Positions 1 to 10,559 of a stretch of DNA of 45,738 bases are shown one piece after another; the stretch's first letter is position 1, and each line of letters opens with the position of its first letter. The notes beneath the pieces are model-generated. The model was not told where the DNA came from. It made no database searches and saw nothing but the letters and a program-made list of their open reading frames with translations. The DNA comes from Parachlorella kessleri. Its lineage: Eukaryota > Chlorophyta > Trebouxiophyceae > Chlorellales > Chlorellaceae. The position numbers and the translations under genes are program-made. The stretch lies in contig BBXU01000285.1 in the NCBI GenBank assembly GCA_001598975.1, positions 1-45,738 on the forward strand, given 5' to 3'.

Positions 1-1748
1 GGGGGCTATGGTCACCTTCTTCAGCTTTTTGCCAGTGCCGTGAAGCTGGCGGGCATGGCCCATGCATGCTTTCTTCCCCACTACCAGGCCATACTCCGCA
101 CCCCACGCAGATGCACTCCCACTTGGCACACACCCCCGGTAAGCGCCCCATCCCGAGTTCTTGCCGCCCGCATCAACCACGTGTCACCAGGTGCGTGGCC
201 AGCCATATCGTGCACAGCAGCAAAAGAGCAGGCTCCGCCCTCGCTCGCTTCACATCCACCCATCAAACCACATTACTTCCATGCCCGCTGCGTCAGATAC
301 GGCCCACTTGCCAAACATTGTGCCTGGGCAGCAGCTGCAGGCTGGGTAGGACGTATTAACAGTAGGCACCTTCTCTACAGGCCACAGACATCCCTGCCCT
401 GCCACACCTCACTTCACCCTAGGGACATCCACCCCTCGCCCCACCCGCCCACTCGCCCGCCCACTCACCCCCCCCCACCCCACCCCACCCCACGCCCACC
501 TGAAGTTCTTGCCCGCCGCGTCAAACACCACGGCCAGGTGCGTGGGCGGCGGCTCCAGGCTGAGCAGGTTGAGCAGCATGTTGAGGAAGACGTAGACCAC
601 GGTGGTGTCCAGGCCGGCGCCGTTGCGCAGGCGGGCGTCGGCGGGGAAGGCAAAGTGGGCCTTGTAGAGCAGCGGCAGCGCGTCCACCACAACCATCCTG
701 CATGCAGGCCACCACAGAAAGAGCAGTGTTTCCTGGGCTCTCAGCCATCATCTCTCAGAGCAGCCGGGCGCGGGCAGAGGGGTGAGGCTTACAAAGCAGC
801 GACAGCGCGGGGTGCAGGACCACTAGGCCAAGCATGGGCCACTACACCAGCTCAGGCAGGCAGGCAGACAAGCGGGCAGGCAGCAAACTCCTCACGTCAC
901 CCTGCGCGAGGCTTGAGGCAGCAAGTGCAGCATGCTCAACGAGCAGACAGGCCTCTCAAGGGCCTAACTTGAGCCCAGAGTCACTGCCTCAAAATGGACG
1001 ATGCTGCAGACAACAGGACAAAGTGCACGCCTTACCTTCCTGCGCCTGCCTGCACTGGCATTCCATAATCATCCGATTGCGGCGCCTCTGCCGCTGCTTG
1101 CTCTAGCTGTGCCTCCTGCTGCGGCCAGCCCACCTGCTCTGCTTCTCGCAGAGAAGAGCCACGCGAGCGCTGCTCCAGCTGAGGGCTTGCCTTTACGGAC
1201 ATAGGCGGAGCCGCAGGTCCATCAGAAGGGGCCGGGCGGGACGGCGTAGTCCTGCTAGTAGGCCTCTGCTTCCCAGAAGCGGATGATGCAGCGCCGCGCA
1301 TTGAGGCCTGGGAACCTGGCTGGCTGTCTGCAGGACTTTTCCCGGCTGATGGCGGTGCTGATGAAGGGACCTGGGATAGTGGTGGGCTGCTAGCTGGATT
1401 TTTCTTTGCTGGTGCTGGTGTTGGTGCTGGTGCTGGTGCTGGTGCGGGAGGTGGGGTTTGAGATGGTGGTGGGTTTGGAGTACCGTAGCGGTTGCTGCGG
1501 TCTGGGACTCGGTAATGTGCATGGCACTGCAAGGTGCGGAAGCTGTGGCCACGTCCATGCTGGAAGCGGGGTGCCAGGCTGCTTGTGTGTGGAAGGTGTA
1601 CAGTCTTGGTCACTATCCAGCTGTGGCAGTGGAGTAAAGAGGCGCTCCTAAGAGAGGATGCCAACCTGCTGCAAGCCTTGCTCCCCTGGGGCGCCAGGGA
1701 GGACATCGTGAGAACTGAGGGCAAGTTGGCAGCTAACGCTCGTAACAT
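1..1748 (-). CDS. PolA-type 5'-3' exonuclease (plant organellar kind), partial
   Basis: Exons on the minus strand are 1748-1036 and 697-500; the gene continues past the left edge. The junction is in phase: AG from exon 1 plus G from exon 2 makes Arg, followed directly by MVVVDALPLLYKAHFAF. Exon 2 carries the start of the 5'-3' exonuclease/PIN-like fold of DNA polymerase I: a VVDALPLLYKA strand with the first metal-binding Asp, then LAVVFDAAGKNFR, which in the family precedes a conserved H-x-LYP motif. That motif is not in the window. Exon 1 encodes a basic, hydroxylated N-terminus beginning MLRALAANLPSVL, like an organelle transit peptide, then a Pro/Ala-rich linker. Met at 1748 was chosen for that reason; the frame is open to a Met at 1907. 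Plant relatives with FDAxGxNFR are stand-alone plastid or mitochondrial nucleases without a polymerase domain; that this is one is inferred. The 3' half is unseen. Confidence 0.8.
155..203 (-). repeat. decayed copy of exon 2 end of the exonuclease gene
   Basis: The stretch matches 502-549, the 3' part of exonuclease exon 2, over about 48 bases with scattered mismatches (shared blocks GTTCTTGCC and CCAGGTGCGTGG on the plus strand). It lies about 350 bases into the following intron. The reading frame of the VVFDAAGKNFR segment is not kept, so it looks like a relic rather than an alternative exon. Confidence 0.6.
1408..1445. repeat. hexanucleotide microsatellite in exonuclease exon 1
   Basis: GGTGCT repeated about six times with one variant unit. 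On the minus strand it encodes the Ala-Pro run of the linker between the presumed transit peptide and the nuclease domain. Length variation would change the linker in frame. Confidence 0.8.
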
Positions 1749-2364
1749 GAAACCTAGGTTCGGAACAGGTTTAGCAGCACTGCTGGCAGGCAGCTGGAGG
1801 ACGGGCAGGGAGTCATGGCAGCTGGTCCAGTGACACTGCCTAGGGCTGAATGCAATACTAAAATTGCAGCGATCAAATGCTGAGCATCTTGGAGTGGATC
1901 CTTCCAAGCAAGTGGCCTATGTGTGGTTTGCGTGCGATGCCTCGGAGTTTGGGCGCAATCAATGTCGAAAAGCCGCTTGACAGCCGCTACAGGCGCGATC
2001 CAATCCCTAAACCTACTGAGTACAGTATCGTATGGTACGCAAGGCAGATATTATATACCTCCCGGAACCGTCGAAGCTCCATCATGGGAACAGCGCGAGC
2101 AACTTTGTTCATTTCGCTTCCACGGTTTTAAAGCACCTCAGCCGTTTTGGGTTCAAGATGTTGTCCAAGATAGTATCGGGAAAGCATCAGTGACCACCAG
2201 GGACAGGCTGGTACACTGGTACGCTGGTACAAGGGCAGGTCTTGACTCATAGCCATGCTCATAGCGCTTCGTCGTAAACCACCCTCACCCGATATCAAAC
2301 TCGCAGCTTCAACTGCGGTGTTAAAGACGCTCAGCCGTCGACTTCGACCAACTTTAGCCGCAAA
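1749..2364. promoter_or_regulatory. divergent intergenic region, exonuclease / petJ
   Basis: There is no convincing coding sequence. It should hold both promoters. A TATATA lies at 2052-2057. GTAC cores on the petJ side are at 2020-2023 and 2035-2038, plus the tandem cluster at 2211-2230 listed separately. Short ORFs here have no family resemblance. Confidence 0.55.
2211..2230 (+). promoter_or_regulatory. three GTAC cores at 8-bp spacing upstream of petJ (candidate copper-response elements)
   Basis: GTAC occurs at 2211-2214, 2219-2222 and 2227-2230 as a tandem CTGGTACR repeat, 135-154 bp upstream of the petJ ATG. In Chlamydomonas, GTAC is the essential core of copper-response elements bound by the SBP-domain regulator CRR1, and the cytochrome c6 gene is its classic target, induced when copper is too low for plastocyanin. 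That this cluster works the same way is inference. Confidence 0.6.
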
Positions 2365-3555
2365 ATGGTGACCCTTGTCGCCTGCACCGCCAGTAGCAGC
2401 CGTCCTGCTGTGCAGGTGCTAGCCCCAATCAATAACCCTTGGCTTACAAGCTGGTCCACAGAAACGGCTGAGCAGGATGGCACTCTGCTGTAGCTGGCCT
2501 ACCTGTTCTAAATGCAATTCTACGCAGCAACGCCTGGCGGTTCTAACTGCAGGCCCACGCATCTAGCAACAGCTGCAGGGTGCTGGCTTTTAAGAGGATT
2601 GTCACCTCCCTGGGCGCTGCCACCGTGGTGCTGTCCACTGCTGCCGCTCCTGCCCTTGCGGCGGATCTTATCCTAGGGGAGGAGGTCTTCAATAACAACT
2701 GTGGTGAGTGGACGGCGGTGTTTGGCCTTGCCAAGTGTCTGGGTGATAGCCGGGCTTGTACCTTGCGTGACCCCGGGTGTTTCCTTGTGCTTCACTAGGC
2801 CCCGAACGCACCAGGGAGATCTCTTGTAGCAGCAGCAGCAGCCGCAGCAGCATCAGCCAGCTTCCCGCGGTTCTTCTCTGCTCCCGGCACAACAATGGCA
2901 GGGTGCTGTGGGCCCACAACTTGAACTCACGGCCAAGCCACTCCTTCAGCACAGTCAGAAGCCTAAGAACATGGCCCATACCCGACCAAGGTGCGGCAAG
3001 CTTCTCTGTGCCCCACCAAGCGCCTGAAGCAGGGCATCAGTGACATGGGATTCGCTGCAGCGCTTCGCTGTTGTCGTGCTTACAAGAGAATTGTGTTTCT
3101 TGCCTTGCTGCAGCGGCCTGCCACATGGGTGGGCGCAACACCGTCCAGGTGGAGAAGACACTGCAAAAGGCCGCCCTGGAGCAGTACCTGGCAGGCGGCC
3201 TGAACATGGAGGCGATCACCACCCAGGTCAGTTTGCAGCATACAGCATCAAACCTGGCGTGTTATGGCTGTGGGCCATGAGTGACTGCAGGTGTATCTCT
3301 CATACAGCTCGAAGTATCTGAAGTGCAGACTGGGGTGGGCCAGGGGTGCAGACCCATGGCATGCATGGCGTCCACTCGGGGGCAGTTAGGTTGATATCAG
3401 CACAGCCGTTAAAACCGAGGGACTTGTTTTGTCCTTGCTTGCAGGTGACCGATGGCAAGGGGGCCATGCCTGCGTGGGGTGACCGGCTGAGCGAGGAGGA
3501 GATTGAGGCGGTGGCCAACTATGTCTTTGACCAGGCCTCCAACAACAAGTGGTAG
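2365..3555 (+). CDS. petJ: cytochrome c6, soluble thylakoid-lumen electron carrier
   Basis: Four exons: 2365-2415, 2580-2703, 3114-3226 and 3445-3555 (stop TAG), all joined in phase, giving 132 residues. Residues 1-44 are a short bipartite plastid/lumen targeting peptide: a Ser/Thr-rich start, then a hydrophobic stretch ending APALA before ADLILG, the expected lumenal cleavage site. The mature part of 88 residues has haem motif CAACH at 58-62 (codon for the first Ala split by intron 2) and axial Met in GKGAMPAW (Met104), and ends with the typical helix [13 protein letters not shown]. It carries electrons from cytochrome f to photosystem I, replacing plastocyanin under copper shortage. The 17-residue first exon sets the start; it is the only in-frame ATG with a good donor (CAG/GTGCTA). 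Regulation by copper is suggested by the GTAC cluster upstream. Confidence 0.95.
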
Positions 3556-4378
3556 GGGGGTGAAGCCTTACCAGGCTGAGATAAGGATGGCCGGTATCCC
3601 AGAGGCACTTACACATTTTTGGTACAGTGTTGAGGATGCGAGGGCTTACATCATGTGATGTATGATGTTTACATTTACCCTGGTTGTACGGCTAAGTACA
3701 GGTATACTACTGTCAGAGAAGTAAAAGTCGAGCCTTAAATGTGGCGCGCTATAGTTCATGAACAGACCAAACAAGGCGATTGGACCGGCAGTGGCTCTGG
3801 CAACCCTGGGACCTCGAGCAATTACTAAAGGAGAGTATGTTACAGAGCGGGACCTATTGGTCGAAGCGCCCAGCGGCCTTACACCACTGCAGACTGCTTG
3901 GATATTATTCACCTGCTAAAAAGCCGTCTCGTCTGTCCACGGCATACGCATCACCATCCGGAGGTTGCATAGAGCATCCTTTTTGGGTCTTGTACAGACA
4001 GCCTTGCTGCGGGGGTGCTGCTGCCAGTTGGCAGTCCTCTGCAAGCTCAGTGGCTATTGGTGTGACTGGTGGGAGGCCCACTGAGCCAGCCGACAGACAC
4101 AGAAACCTGCATTACAGGTTTCTTTGTTCAATGCGTACAGTCATATGTCTCACAGTGTTGGTTATACCAGTCTGGAGCCCACAGCAGCTAGTCGGATCCA
4201 AAAAGCAGACGACCCGCACAGTGCAAAACCACATGTGCAGCGTTAGCAGCATCAATTTCCTGTAGTTATACTGTCCTCACACAAGGCAGAAGCATGGCAG
4301 CGGCCTTCAAAAGAGGTTCTTGCCGTTGGCTCCTATTCTTGCGCCACCTCTTAAAGCTGAAGCCTTCTTACCTGCAGC
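3556..4378. other. convergent intergenic region, petJ / metallothionein-like
   Basis: I see no gene. It should contain both 3' UTRs. A perfect 9-bp inverted repeat (AGAAACCTG / CAGGTTTCT, 5-base loop) lies at 4101-4123. Its loop side overlaps TTACA (4112-4116), a TGTAA poly(A)-type signal for the minus-strand gene. An open plus frame at 3780-4265 has no recognisable protein character. Confidence 0.45.
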
Positions 4379-4705
4379 TCAGTCTGCTGTGTGTGCTGTG
4401 CATGCTTCTCTTCCCCGCTCCTTGCCTGCCCTCATTTCTGATCCTGGGGCTGGCCCCCAGGCTGGAGTCCCAGGCTCGTAGTCCACTTCCTTGCCATGAC
4501 AGGTGGGGCAGGTGCACGCACCGCTGCAGCCACAACCCCAGCCACCTGCAGCAAAGCCAGCAGCCTTGTCACCCTGCCGAAAGTTTCGGCTCACCCTCGA
4601 GACGATGACTTGTGAGATTTTACCGTTGGACGAGTCATAGCCACAGTTGCAGCCGCCACTGCAAAGCGAGCAGTGTGCGTCAGGTGCCTTGTGGATGGGC
4701 AGCAT
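4379..4705 (-). CDS. metallothionein-like small cysteine-rich protein
   Basis: Two exons on the minus strand: 4705-4624 and 4545-4379 (stop TGA), with a 78-base intron (G/GTAAAA ... GCTGCAG/G). The spliced protein is 82 residues. Near its N-terminus it has two Cys clusters: C-x2-C-x3-C-x-C in exon 1 and C-x-C-x3-C-x-C-x2-C in exon 2, joined by a short GYDSSNGGW spacer split by the intron. After PTCHGKEVDYEPG the tail has only one Cys. Nine Cys in about 40 residues with near mirror-image spacing resembles metallothioneins, which chelate Cu, Zn or Cd in the cytosol. I cannot assign it to a named class. The intron length is a multiple of three and in frame, so an unspliced form would also read through. 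The C-terminal tail after the second cluster could instead be intron or UTR. The function is inferred from composition only. Confidence 0.55.
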   Translation of the reverse strand: MLPIHKAPDAHCSLCSGGCNCGYDSSNGKISQVIVSRVSRNFRQGDKAAGFAAGGWGCGCSGACTCPTCHGKEVDYEPGTPAWGPAPGSEMRAGKERGREACTAHTAD

Positions 4706-4843
4706 AGTCCAAGGCTAAGTCAAGGCTGAGAGCGACACAGGCGCGGCTTCAAAGTATTCAGGCAGAGTGGAACAAGGCCACATACGGTGGGGCAGTCACT
4801 TGTGCTTGGAGTGCCAAGTCAGCAGGCGCCGAATATAGAAAAA

Positions 4844-4859
4844 GTACACACAGCTGTAC
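4844..4859 (-). promoter_or_regulatory. pair of GTAC cores upstream of the metallothionein-like gene
   Basis: GTAC at 4844-4847 and 4856-4859, 12 bp apart, 139-154 bp upstream of the minus-strand ATG at 4705. This is the same distance as the petJ cluster from its ATG. GTAC is palindromic, so strand is undefined; a copper-response role is inferred. Confidence 0.4.
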
Positions 4860-4952
4860 ATGGCTTTGCTATCAATCTCAATGTATGAAGTGACATTATG
4901 TTCTTTGCGGCGGTAATGTTGATCTGCTTGCCTGCCATGGTCCCTGGATCAC

Positions 4953-7900
4953 ATGCTTGTTGAAATGCCACCCCTGCCTCGGGAGGTTGCAGTCCTCGAC
5001 GAAAGCGACCTCAGACCTCTGATACATGACACCCGCTCGGTTGATATCGTCGCTACCGGCAAGGGCACCAGGTACTCAGTGACGGTGTTACTTCGTCCCT
5101 CACCCTCACGTGTTCTCCGCGTGCAAACAAGCTTTTTGCTTGTGGCCCTTGAAAGCCGGCCTGGCAGAAGCCCGTATGAGTGCAGAGCAGTGGTTGGACA
5201 CAGTGCTGCCTGCAGTACCATGACTAGATGCAACTCTGGGAGGGTTGCCATGCGTGCCCTGCTGGGGCTGTTACAACATCAGTGCCCAGTTGCGGTATGT
5301 TAAGCTTACGACATCAAACTGAGTCCGAGCCCCCCCGCTGAGCGTGTTTGGCTGTGCAGCCCCGGTGCCTCTCGAGCCCTGCTAGTCCTAACTGCGGTGG
5401 CTGGCATTGGCGGCTTCCTCTTCGGCTACGACACTGGGGTCATCTCAGGGGCACTGCCGTATGTGAGGGATGACTTGCTGAGGCAGCATGCAGGGGACGC
5501 GGCAAGGTAGGCACAACCGGGCTTGCCATGCAAGCACTGCCTACAAAGTAGTGATAATATAGCACAGGAGATGCATTAAAGTAGACCCTGCATTCTGACG
5601 CCCTTTTCCCATTGTGTTTGTCACTGACATCTGCACAACCTGGTCAGCCGAAATTTGATGTGGTGCAACAACTCCCCTAGCGGCAATCCCATCGGCACGC
5701 AGCCCCCCTGGCAGGCAAATAGTAGCGGCAAATGCGGAAAGGTACCTTTGGCTCTATGCAGGCTAGCCTGGCTGCAGGAGGTGATTGTCAGTGCAGCCAT
5801 CGTGGCAGCTGGTGTTGGATCGGCGCTGGGCGGCGCTCTGAGTGACGTGGCAGGGCGCAAGCGGGCATTGCTGCTGGCGGATGTGCTGTTCACGCTGGGG
5901 GCGCTGGGCATGGGGCTGGCATGGGATGTGGGCGTGCTTATAGCAGGTATGGGCCTTCATGGAAGTAGATGCCATGCTAATGGGAGGCCCGGCTGTTGGT
6001 GGCAGCTGGTCTCCTGCTGGTGTGCTTGGCATGCTGTGCGACTGCTGTTCGGGGGTTGATGGCGTGGGGTGGGGTGGGGTGGGGTGGAATGTGGGCGTGC
6101 TTGCAGGGGGTTGGGCTTGTCGGGCATAAACTGCTTGCCAGTCTTTTGGGCTTGTTGGCACCGAAACACCGTCCACTGACCGCCCTGCCATTATGCCCAA
6201 TCCCCATTGTGCAGGCCGAGCACTGGTGGGACTGGGGGTGGGTCTTGCCTCGGTCACGGTGCCCGTCTACATAGCGGAGTGTGCCCCGCCGGCGGTGCGG
6301 GCAGGGCTGGTGTCCGCCAACGTGCTGATGATTACGGGGGGCCAGTTCCTGGCGTATGTGGTGGACTTCTTCTTCTCCTTTGTGCCAGGCACATGGAGGT
6401 GAGGCCGTGGCAAGGTGTGATGGGCCACTCGCGAGTTGCAACGCCATGTAGGGGCATGTACTCCTCTGAGCAGCCCAGTCTGCTGGCGGTTTCTTGGTCC
6501 TTCTCTCTGAGGGAGCGCACTGCCTACCTCGACTGCCATGAGCACCTGGGCGCAGAACTCACACATGGTTGTAGGCTTCAAGCAGCGATGGTTGCGTGAG
6601 TTGCTGGTTGTGTGCCTTTTTGCTCGGTGATCGTGACAAAGCTCCCTGCTGTGCTTTTCCGTCAAGTCAAAAGGTTGATTGTTTTCCAGTGGTGGCAGGC
6701 CCTGCAAACCGAGGAGAGTCAAGGGCGACCTGGACTGATAGGGCAGCAAAGCCAGGGCGGGTTGCTCTTCAGTTCTGGACCAGTAGGCCTCTCCAAACAA
6801 GCTAAGCCTAAGTGTCTGGGCAGGTGGATGCTAGGCGTGGCTGCCCTACCGTCTCTGGCCCAAGCCATCGGCCTTCTCGCCCTGCCTGAGTCCCCTAAGT
6901 GGCTGGCCAGTCGGGGGAGGGCGGCAGAAGCACAGCGAGCCTTGGCCAAGCTGCAGCCGGGACATAGCGCCGCTACTGTGGTCGTGGCGGCTGCGGCTGT
7001 AGCATCCGGGGCACGAGGGCCGGCCCTAGCAGTGGTGGGCCAGGTGGCAGCTGCGGCAGCGGATGCGGCGGGCGCCAGAATTGCAGTTGGCAAGCATAGA
7101 GTTGCTGGTCCTGATGGCAATTCAAAAGCGGGAGGGGCTGCACATCTCCTCAGCCGGCGGCAGAGGGGTGCAAGCCTGTCCGGAGACGACGATGAAGATG
7201 ATGGCGGCGGCGGCTCGGGGGAAACTAACCAGCCAGGCAGGTTACAGCCTGGCTCGCCTGTTGGGGACATCAGCAGGGGCGGCAGCAGGGCAGCAGCTGC
7301 GTCAAAGGACCCGGATAGAGAGCCCCTGTGGCAGCGGGATGGCAGCGGGGAGCTTCTCCTGGCATCCCATGCAGCACAGCTGGCACAGCATGGCCAGCAG
7401 CAAGCTAGCAGCAGCGGGGCGAGCAGCAGCAGCTGCGGTGACCGGCGCTGGGGCGAGCGACGGAGGAGGGCGGCGGCCACTTGGGGGCTGCTGAGGTCCA
7501 GGCCAGTGATACGGCAGCTACACATCGGTAGGCCGAGCAGGCGTGGCCTAGGCTCACAGATCCACCACCACACTGGCTTTGCTGCTGCGCGCATTACATG
7601 GGCATATATACAGTACCATGTCGTTGGAGGAGGCAGCATCTTCTCTCTCTTGGTTGGCCATGGCTTGGGGAGGAGCACATCGGGGGCAGAATACAGACAG
7701 CCCATGGCGTGCCCAGTCAGCATCGCCTGGCAGGGCTGCGCTGACCTGCATGGGGCATGGTATGAACCCATGGGCAGCCCTTGGCATCGTGCAGCACGGA
7801 AAGGGCTCGTGCAGAACCCGTGCCCAACCTGCCAACTCACCAACCCTCCAGCCAGCCAAGCAACCGCGACCCAGCGAGTGTGTTGTGCTGGCTCAGAGGC

Positions 7901-10429
7901 GCTCAAGGTGCTTGGCTGCAGGTGTGGGTCTACAGGTGCTGCAACAGCTGTGTGGCATCAACACGGTGGGTCCCCCCTCGGCCCTTTTGGGATGTGCCAT
8001 TCCCAACGAGCGGGTGTGCAACCCCTGACGTTTCTGTGCCGGGCCCCCACGTTCCTTCCCCATGCTGCAGTGACTGTCAGGCCTTGCAGGCCCAACACAC
8101 TGTCATGTGCCTGCATAGCCTGAGTATCCCGCTGGTACCTGCATCTGCCTGCTGCACTGCCACTGCTCCCAGGCTGAAAGCCGCCGTGGCTTAGGCAAGC
8201 CCAATACCTGCGTTGACAGATGGGACACAAGATTTCAGCAGTTCACTCGTACCCAGTCGTGTGCTCTGTACTGTACCGTGCTGCAGGTCATGTACTACAC
8301 GCCTGCTATCCTCGAGCTGGCGGGGTTCCACAACAAGCAGACGGCGCTCCTGTGGGCGCTGCTGCCGGCGGGGGTCAACGCGCTGGGCACGGTCGTGGGG
8401 ATGTTCTGCATTGACAGGCAGGGAGCAGAAGTGGCTGTCAGGCGGAGGACTTTGTGCCTGATGGCCTTTTTTAGTGCAGCTGGCACTGGGGTGGGGATGT
8501 TCTGCATTGACAGGCAGGCAGATCTGGCTGTGGGGTGGAGAAGCTTGTGCCTGCTGGGCTAGATGCAACTGGCACTGTCGTGGGGAGGTCCTACCTGCTG
8601 ACAGTCAAGGATGAGGCGCTCTGCCTCGGCCATCTAGTAGCCCTGTGCGATGCTACCCTGGGCACGGCAGCTATGGACCGTGCAAGCCCTCGCCATTGAT
8701 CATGTATTTACAGGGACACCATTTAGTGCTGCAGATTCGGGCGGCGCAGGCTACTGTTATCTAGCCTTGCAGCCGTACTGCTGGCGTTGCTGGCCCTGGG
8801 AGGTGCTTTCCGTGCGGCAGAGCAGCATTCTCCACCCCTGCAAGCCTTGGGTAGCACCTGCCAAGACACTTCGGGAGTCACAGACTGCAGCTCTTGCATT
8901 CGGCACGGGTACGTGGTGGGCAGGCTGGCACGACAGCTACTGCGGTTCAGGGTGGCGCCAGAGGCACGTGATAAGCCTGGACAGAGCCGGGGCTTTGAGT
9001 ATCACGCAAAAATTGGGGTCTGGCCTGTCAGGCCTTCCCTGTACATCCTGTGCTAAGCAGGGGCACAGTTCTGAGGCCATCAAGGAAGTATGTGCCTGTC
9101 TTTGACAAGCGCTGCGAGTGTGTTGCCCTCTCTCGAGGGGGCTTTGATGTAGGGGTGGTAGCCTGGTAGCCAGGGCGGAGCCAGGCTGTTGCACTGAAGG
9201 CACCGGAGATGTGCAGCGCAAAGAGACCCCGCCCCCCTGCTGTCTTGCAGCTGCGGGTTCTGTGGCAACGAGAGGGGAGACCTGTTGCAGCCGGGGCAAT
9301 GCCTGGCACTGACCCCGGAGGTGGAAGAGCAGTGCAGTCCCGGGTCGGGCAAGATGCTGTACCGCTTTGGCTGCCCCAGCAGCTACACGTCCCTCATACT
9401 TATAGGTAAGTAGTGCATCCTTTGGTGAGTCCAACTCCAATGCTGGTCAGGCAAAAGTACTGTGCCTCGCTTTCACCCACCCACGAAGCAAACCTGGCCT
9501 TACACTGTGACCTGGCAGTAGTGTTGAGGGCTGGCGGTTCGGCCGCCTCTACACAGCACCTGCCAATGCACCTGATCACCTGCTGCTTGCATCTCCTTAC
9601 CAGTGTGGCAGGCCGGTACAACCACAGGTACCTTTGACCCAGCATGCCGACCTGCCCTTCCACTGCGCTTCATGCGACTGGACTCGGGGCGGATTTATAG
9701 CAAAGGCTGCCTCCCTCACCTGTACCCTGCACTCTCCCCTCCCCCCCGCCGCCCACACCCACCCAGCATGCTGTGTGTGCTGTCTGCCAGGCTTGATGGC
9801 CTACCTTGCCGCCTTCTCCCCCGGGCTGGGCCCCGTGCCCTGGGCGGTCAATGCGGAGATCTACCCGCTCCAAGTGCGGGGCCTGGCCGCGGGGCTGGCC
9901 GCCACCAGCAACTGGATTACAAACGCGGCTGTGGCACAGACCTTCCTGACTCTCACACAGCGCCTGGGAGGCTCAGGTGGTGCATGCACACCCCACAGAG
10001 TCTGTCTGTGTTGTGTGAATTCAGTGGTACTCAAGCCCACTGTGCATGTTCTAGTGGTTGATTGTCCTGCTTGGGCTGTGAGCTGCCTTGGCAGAGGACA
10101 CCCCCAGGTGGATCCAGGATTCCTTCATGCAAAGTTGCATGTGATGTGTGCCTCCGCTAAGAGACCTGCACATAGGGCCATGTCCCGCCAAACATGTCGC
10201 TGGCACCGGGTCGTCCCTGGTGCACTCTGCTAATCCAGCGCTTTCCCCTATTGTTCCAGCAGGTGCCTTCTGGCTCTATGCTGCCATCTCTGGTGTGGGA
10301 CTCCTCTGGACGTGGTGGTTCCTACCAGAAACCAATGGGCTGACGCTGGACCAAATACAAGTGCTGTTTACCCAGCGAGCCGCAAAGAGTCGGGAGTCGG
10401 ACGGGACAGAGACCGATATGCTCGCCTGA
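4953..10429 (+). CDS. INT-type proton/myo-inositol cotransporter (major facilitator superfamily)
   Basis: Eleven exons: 4953-5071, 5360-5506, 5762-5946, 6215-6398, 6824-7527, 7922-7965, 8287-8417, 8735-8908, 9251-9405, 9791-9976 and 10263-10429. All phases agree, giving 731 residues. Sugar-porter signatures appear in order: [13 protein letters not shown] (TM1), AGRKR (loop 2-3), PESPKWL (after TM6), [14 protein letters not shown] (TM7), FCIDRFGRRR (loop 8-9), [13 protein letters not shown] (TM10) and a terminal [12 protein letters not shown]. The 9-10 extracellular loop, encoded by exons 8-9, holds the spaced Cys ([24 protein letters not shown]) specific to plant INT and animal HMIT inositol transporters, hence the assignment. 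It is longer than usual (about 500-580) because the central cytosolic loop has a low-complexity insert of about 175 residues in exon 5. Intron 7 has a GC donor; the exon 11 acceptor is CAGCAG (10260 or 10263). The membrane, plasma or vacuolar, is unknown. Confidence 0.92.
6064..6087 (+). repeat. GGGGT pentanucleotide repeat in transporter intron 3
   Basis: Five consecutive G-runs of the form GTGGG, close to the 5' end of the intron between exons 3 and 4. Four G-runs separated by single T could form a G-quadruplex in DNA or pre-mRNA. Confidence 0.75.
8395..8520 (+). repeat. 96-bp tandem duplication of transporter exon 7 end and its GC donor
   Basis: The end of exon 7 (GTGGGGATGTTCTGCATTGA, then CAG/GCAGG) at 8395-8420 recurs exactly at 8491-8516. 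Flanking similarity extends downstream to about 8560. The period is 96, a multiple of three, and the frame is open through both copies, so use of the second donor would add 32 residues. The first donor gives the normal FCIDR-FGRRR family junction and is preferred. Confidence 0.75.
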
Positions 10430-10533
10430 GTGGCGCGATGGCTCAAGCCGCTGGGATTGAACATGATGATGTCCCCCGTGTTTGGGCGACTACTTGAGTA
10501 GTCTAGTGGCTGCGCGGAGCAAGGTGTACCTGC

Positions 10534-10538
10534 TGTAA
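10534..10538 (+). terminator. TGTAA poly(A) signal, transporter
   Basis: TGTAA, the usual chlorophyte polyadenylation signal, lies 105 bases after the stop codon of the inositol transporter. Confidence 0.45.
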
Positions 10539-10559
10539 GCCTTGGCTAAAGGGGAGAGC

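Noticed and set aside
3780..4265. Plus-strand open frame of 161 residues between petJ and the metallothionein-like gene
   Set aside because: No family resemblance, no splice context, and it lies in the expected convergent 3' UTR region.
6719..7906. Minus-strand open frame of 395 residues
   Set aside because: Antisense to transporter exon 5 and intron; the plus strand carries clear transporter motifs, and the frame is Ser/Pro/Ala-rich as expected of an antisense shadow.
8491..8520. Second donor copy as the main end of transporter exon 7
   Set aside because: It would insert 32 residues into the conserved GMFCIDR-FGRRR loop; the first GC donor gives the standard family sequence.
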